8,238 nucleotides of DNA, taken from NCBI GenBank assembly GCA_900552295.1, contig URZB01000059.1:1-8238 (forward strand), written 5' to 3'. Of the stretch, positions 6,361 through 8,238 are shown piece after piece (position 1 is the first letter of the stretch; each line of letters opens with the position of its first letter). The DNA is from an uncultured Collinsella sp. (GTDB taxonomy: Bacteria > Actinomycetota > Coriobacteriia > Coriobacteriales > Coriobacteriaceae). The position numbers were made by a program, and so were the translations under genes. The notes beneath the pieces were generated by a model, which ran no database searches, was not told the DNA's origin, and saw only the letters and a program-made list of their open reading frames with translations.

Positions 6361-6369
6361 ACTATAGCA
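6361..6369 (-). promoter_or_regulatory. Candidate extended -10 promoter of the MgtE-like/NRMT operon
   Basis: On the minus strand TGC-TATAGT (6369-6361) is an extended -10 element with five of six matches to TATAAT. The hexamer 17 nt upstream (ATGCCG) is a poor -35, as is often tolerated with a TGn extension. Start of transcription would be near 6354. It lies between the end of the deacetylase homologue and the operon, the expected location. Confidence 0.4.
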
Positions 6370-6443
6370 TCAGCTTCGCCCTGCGGCATCGAATTTATGC
6401 GCTGCACATTGCAGGCATACCAAACGCTGACGCATCCGTGACA

Positions 6444-6472
6444 TAGTCATTGGGGACGTTCTTAAATGACTA
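6444..6472. repeat. Small inverted-repeat element with GGGACGTTC core
   Basis: TAGTCATT (6444-6451) and AATGACTA (6465-6472) are perfect 8-bp inverted arms around a 13-nt centre containing GGGACGTTC (6453-6461), the same 9-mer found at 2560-2568. It sits 8 nt past the stop codon of the deacetylase homologue, so its transcript could form a hairpin at that gene's 3' end. No T-run follows on the minus strand, so it is not a typical intrinsic terminator. It is probably a member of a dispersed intergenic family. Confidence 0.55.
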
Positions 6473-6480
6473 CCCGATAA

Positions 6481-7887
6481 CTACTCTGTGGTGTCGTCGT
6501 CCTCGGCAAGTTGGGGGAACACGGCGTCCTTGGGCATGGTGACCTTCGTCAGCGAGGTGAGCTTTTTGCTCAGAGACGTGTCCGTCTTGACCAGGTCGCT
6601 GAGCGTCACGATCTTGTAGCCGTCGGCAATGAGGCCGTCGATGATCTGCGGCAGCGCCTCGAGCGTCTGCTCGGCGCATTCGTCTCTATCGGTGAGCAGC
6701 ACGATATTGCCCGGCGTCACCGAATCGAGCACCGTCGAGACCTGCTCGTCGGCACCGTTTAGCAGCCAGTCGCCCGAGTCAATATTCCACGAGACCACGG
6801 CGGAGACCAGGTCCATCGCATCAATCCAGTTTTGCTCGTCAAAGGCAGCGTAGGGAGCACGCAGCAGCATCGTCTTCACGCCGGTCGCCGACTTAATCGC
6901 ATCGGTGCCTTTCGTGATCTGTTCGCGTACCGCCTCACGGTCCTGACCCTTGAGCGAATCGTCGCTGTAGCTGTTGGATCCGATCTCGCACCCGGCATCG
7001 ACAATCGCCTTGGCCGTGGCAGGCGAGGCCTCGGCCGCATCGCCCGAAAGGAAGAACGTCGCGGTGACGCCCTTTTCCTTGAGCACCTGCAAGATCTGTT
7101 TGGTGGCACCGCTCGGACCCTCGTCAAACGTCAGCGCCACGTACTTTTTGTTGCCCTTGGGCGCCACGCTGGCACAGGCGACAACGCAATCGGTGGCGGG
7201 CACAACCTCGCCGCGGTCCTGCGTCTTGCCCGACTGCTCACCAACCCACACCTCGGAGCGGCCCTGGGCACCCCATGTCTGCACATACTCGATAGCGCCC
7301 GTGCCCTCGGTCTTGAGCTTGGGCTCGATAACCGTAGCCTGGACCTCGTGCTTCTCGTAGGTGTTACGGCCATCCTTGACCGTCACCTTCTCGCCGCCCT
7401 CGAGTTCGCGGCTATCCCATTTGCCCTGCTTCACGCGCTTGCCGTCGACCTTCACCGACAGCTTTTCGCCCCCATGGCGCTTGAGCACGCTGTCATCGAC
7501 GGCCAGCAGGTCGCCTGCGTCGTAGGTGTCAGTCAACTCCTGGTCGTCGATGAGATTCTGCAGCGTAGAGCCCACGCGCACCGCGGTCTTCTGGCCGTTA
7601 AGTTCCACGTCCACGCTGCGGTTGACGTAGCCCACGACGGCAGCGATAAACAGCACGAGCGCGCAACCCACGGCGATGAGCGCATAGGGCAGGCGAGACG
7701 AACGACGGGGTGTGCGGCTGTTGCCGATGCGCGCACTGCGATCGCTAAACCCGCGGCTATGGTTGAGGTACATCGCGCCGGGCTTACGACGACGGCGGCG
7801 CTGACCGCTGGGCAGCTGCCCCAGATCGCGGCGCGCCGTCGGACGCGCACCCGAACGCCCGTTTAAGTTGGATCCGTTTTGGCGCAT
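6481..7887 (-). CDS. Membrane-anchored NodB-fold polysaccharide deacetylase homologue, predicted inactive
   Basis: The 468-aa protein has an Arg-rich cytoplasmic tail (1-65), one membrane helix (about 67-88), an extracellular DUF348-like beta domain (about 91-185, with VRVGSTLQNLID), a linker with C234 and C238, and a NodB homology domain (about 248-435). NodB enzymes remove acetyl groups from peptidoglycan or other glycans using a metal held by Asp-His-His. Here motif 1 is TFDEGP (D255, E256 instead of the metal-binding Asp), motif 2 is GSNSYSDDSL instead of GNHSxxHPxL (both His replaced, N305 and D309), and motif 5 is IVLLTD instead of IVLxHD (T399 replaces His). RAPY (343-346) and WNIDSGDW (367-374) remain, so the fold is kept. 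Catalysis by the usual mechanism is unlikely; a glycan-binding or scaffold role is possible. ATG 7887 has a GGGGGAGGG binding site 3 nt upstream. It follows the Lys-rich gene by 72 nt. Confidence 0.88.
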   Translation of the reverse strand: MRQNGSNLNGRSGARPTARRDLGQLPSGQRRRRRKPGAMYLNHSRGFSDRSARIGNSRTPRRSSRLPYALIAVGCALVLFIAAVVGYVNRSVDVELNGQKTAVRVGSTLQNLIDDQELTDTYDAGDLLAVDDSVLKRHGGEKLSVKVDGKRVKQGKWDSRELEGGEKVTVKDGRNTYEKHEVQATVIEPKLKTEGTGAIEYVQTWGAQGRSEVWVGEQSGKTQDRGEVVPATDCVVACASVAPKGNKKYVALTFDEGPSGATKQILQVLKEKGVTATFFLSGDAAEASPATAKAIVDAGCEIGSNSYSDDSLKGQDREAVREQITKGTDAIKSATGVKTMLLRAPYAAFDEQNWIDAMDLVSAVVSWNIDSGDWLLNGADEQVSTVLDSVTPGNIVLLTDRDECAEQTLEALPQIIDGLIADGYKIVTLSDLVKTDTSLSKKLTSLTKVTMPKDAVFPQLAEDDDTTE

Positions 7888-7908
7888 GTGCCCTCCCCCA
7901 TAAACACA

Positions 7909-7938
7909 GCAAGCCGGAGCAACAGGTCTCCGGCTTGC
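7909..7938 (-). terminator. Perfect 11-bp hairpin between the Lys-rich gene and the deacetylase homologue
   Basis: GCAAGCCGGAG (7909-7919) and CTCCGGCTTGC (7928-7938) form a perfect stem with an 8-nt loop. On the minus strand it lies 21 nt after the stop of the upstream gene and 21 nt before the next ATG, and the following sequence (TGTGTTTATG) is only weakly T-rich. It may be a partial terminator that lowers expression of the downstream gene, or a 3' stabilising structure. No convincing promoter fits between it and the ATG at 7887. Confidence 0.55.
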
Positions 7939-7959
7939 CTCCCATCATTTGGTACGTCG

Positions 7960-8238
7960 CTATTTTGTAGCTTTTGACGAGCCTCCGCTCGCCTTTTGAT
8001 ATTCGTCCTTAAAGGCCTTGAACATGCCGCGCGTCTTGCCGAGCTGCTTGCCCAGTGCGCGACTGCCCTTGTCCACGGCAACCGACCCCTTGTCGTCGAG
8101 CACCTTGGCGCCCTTTTTGACCTTGTCGCCCACCACGACGCTGGCCTCGGCGGCCTTGGCAGCCGCACCGCCCGAATACCCGAGCGACTTGACCTCATCC
8201 GAGACGACCATCGCGCCGTTCTCGTAGCCGCGCAGCAT
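7960..8238 (-). CDS. Lys-rich hypothetical protein, at or running off the window edge
   Basis: The frame covers 92 residues to TAG at 7962-7960. Its first codon in the window is an ATG at exactly 8238, so I cannot tell whether this is the true start or an internal methionine, nor see a ribosome binding site. The visible part has no membrane helix or signal peptide. It holds an Ala-rich stretch (GGAAAKAAEAS) followed by Lys/Asp/Gly-rich, probably helical sequence with loose repetition (KVKKGAKVLDDKG, VDKGSRALGKQLGK) and a basic, Ser/Gly-rich end. I do not recognise a family. It may be a small basic cytoplasmic protein or the C-terminal tail of a larger one. The only link to the next gene is same-strand proximity (72 nt) with a hairpin between. 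Confidence 0.65.
   Translation of the reverse strand: MLRGYENGAMVVSDEVKSLGYSGGAAAKAAEASVVVGDKVKKGAKVLDDKGSVAVDKGSRALGKQLGKTRGMFKAFKDEYQKASGGSSKATK

Noticed and set aside
4650..6446. 598-codon open frame on the plus strand
   Set aside because: It is antisense to the MgtE-like gene, composed of His/Arg/Gln-rich sequence with no domain, and results from GC-rich codon bias on the opposite strand.
6832..7866. 344-codon open frame on the plus strand
   Set aside because: Antisense shadow of the deacetylase homologue, which has clear NodB motifs, a membrane helix and a strong ribosome binding site.

Overview
The window looks like chromosomal DNA of a gut Coriobacteriia actinobacterium, most likely Collinsella or a close relative. 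This is an inference from the GC-rich coding sequence, strong GGAGG-type ribosome binding sites, an NRAMP-related magnesium-type transporter of the kind characterised in Eggerthella lenta, and short GGGACGTTC-containing intergenic repeats. No tRNA, rRNA, CRISPR array or intact transposase gene is visible.

Layout. At 1-88 (minus) is the first 29 codons of a PfkB/ribokinase-family sugar kinase. It is divergent from a large membrane acyltransferase with a C-terminal SGNH domain (276-2492, plus; OatA-type architecture). The shared intergenic region holds a minus-strand promoter overlapped by a perfect 6-6-6 palindrome, a likely operator. A 544-nt gap (2493-3036) follows, containing a GC-rich hairpin, a two-unit REP-like repeat, a 229-bp element with roughly 30-bp terminal inverted repeats that resembles a MITE, and the terminator of the next operon.

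On the minus strand a two-gene operon (6152 down to 3037) encodes a PRC-barrel/MgtE-N/CBS membrane protein and, 8 nt after its stop codon, an SLC11/NRAMP-like transporter. The transporter lacks the canonical transition-metal ligands and has the NRMT-type signature, so the pair is probably a Mg2+ (or broader divalent cation) uptake and sensing module. Its leader is about 190 nt, can fold, and ends in a 9-10 codon upstream ORF that carries the best ribosome binding site. A TGAG tandem duplication appears to have shifted that ORF out of frame with the MgtE-like gene.

Further upstream on the minus strand is a membrane-anchored NodB-fold polysaccharide deacetylase homologue (7887-6481) whose metal-binding His-His pair and late His are all substituted, so it looks like a pseudoenzyme. 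The window ends in a Lys-rich protein of unknown function (8238-7960), probably at or near its 5' end. Two cell-envelope proteins, the O-acyltransferase and the deacetylase homologue, flank the metal operon, but nothing seen links them functionally beyond proximity.
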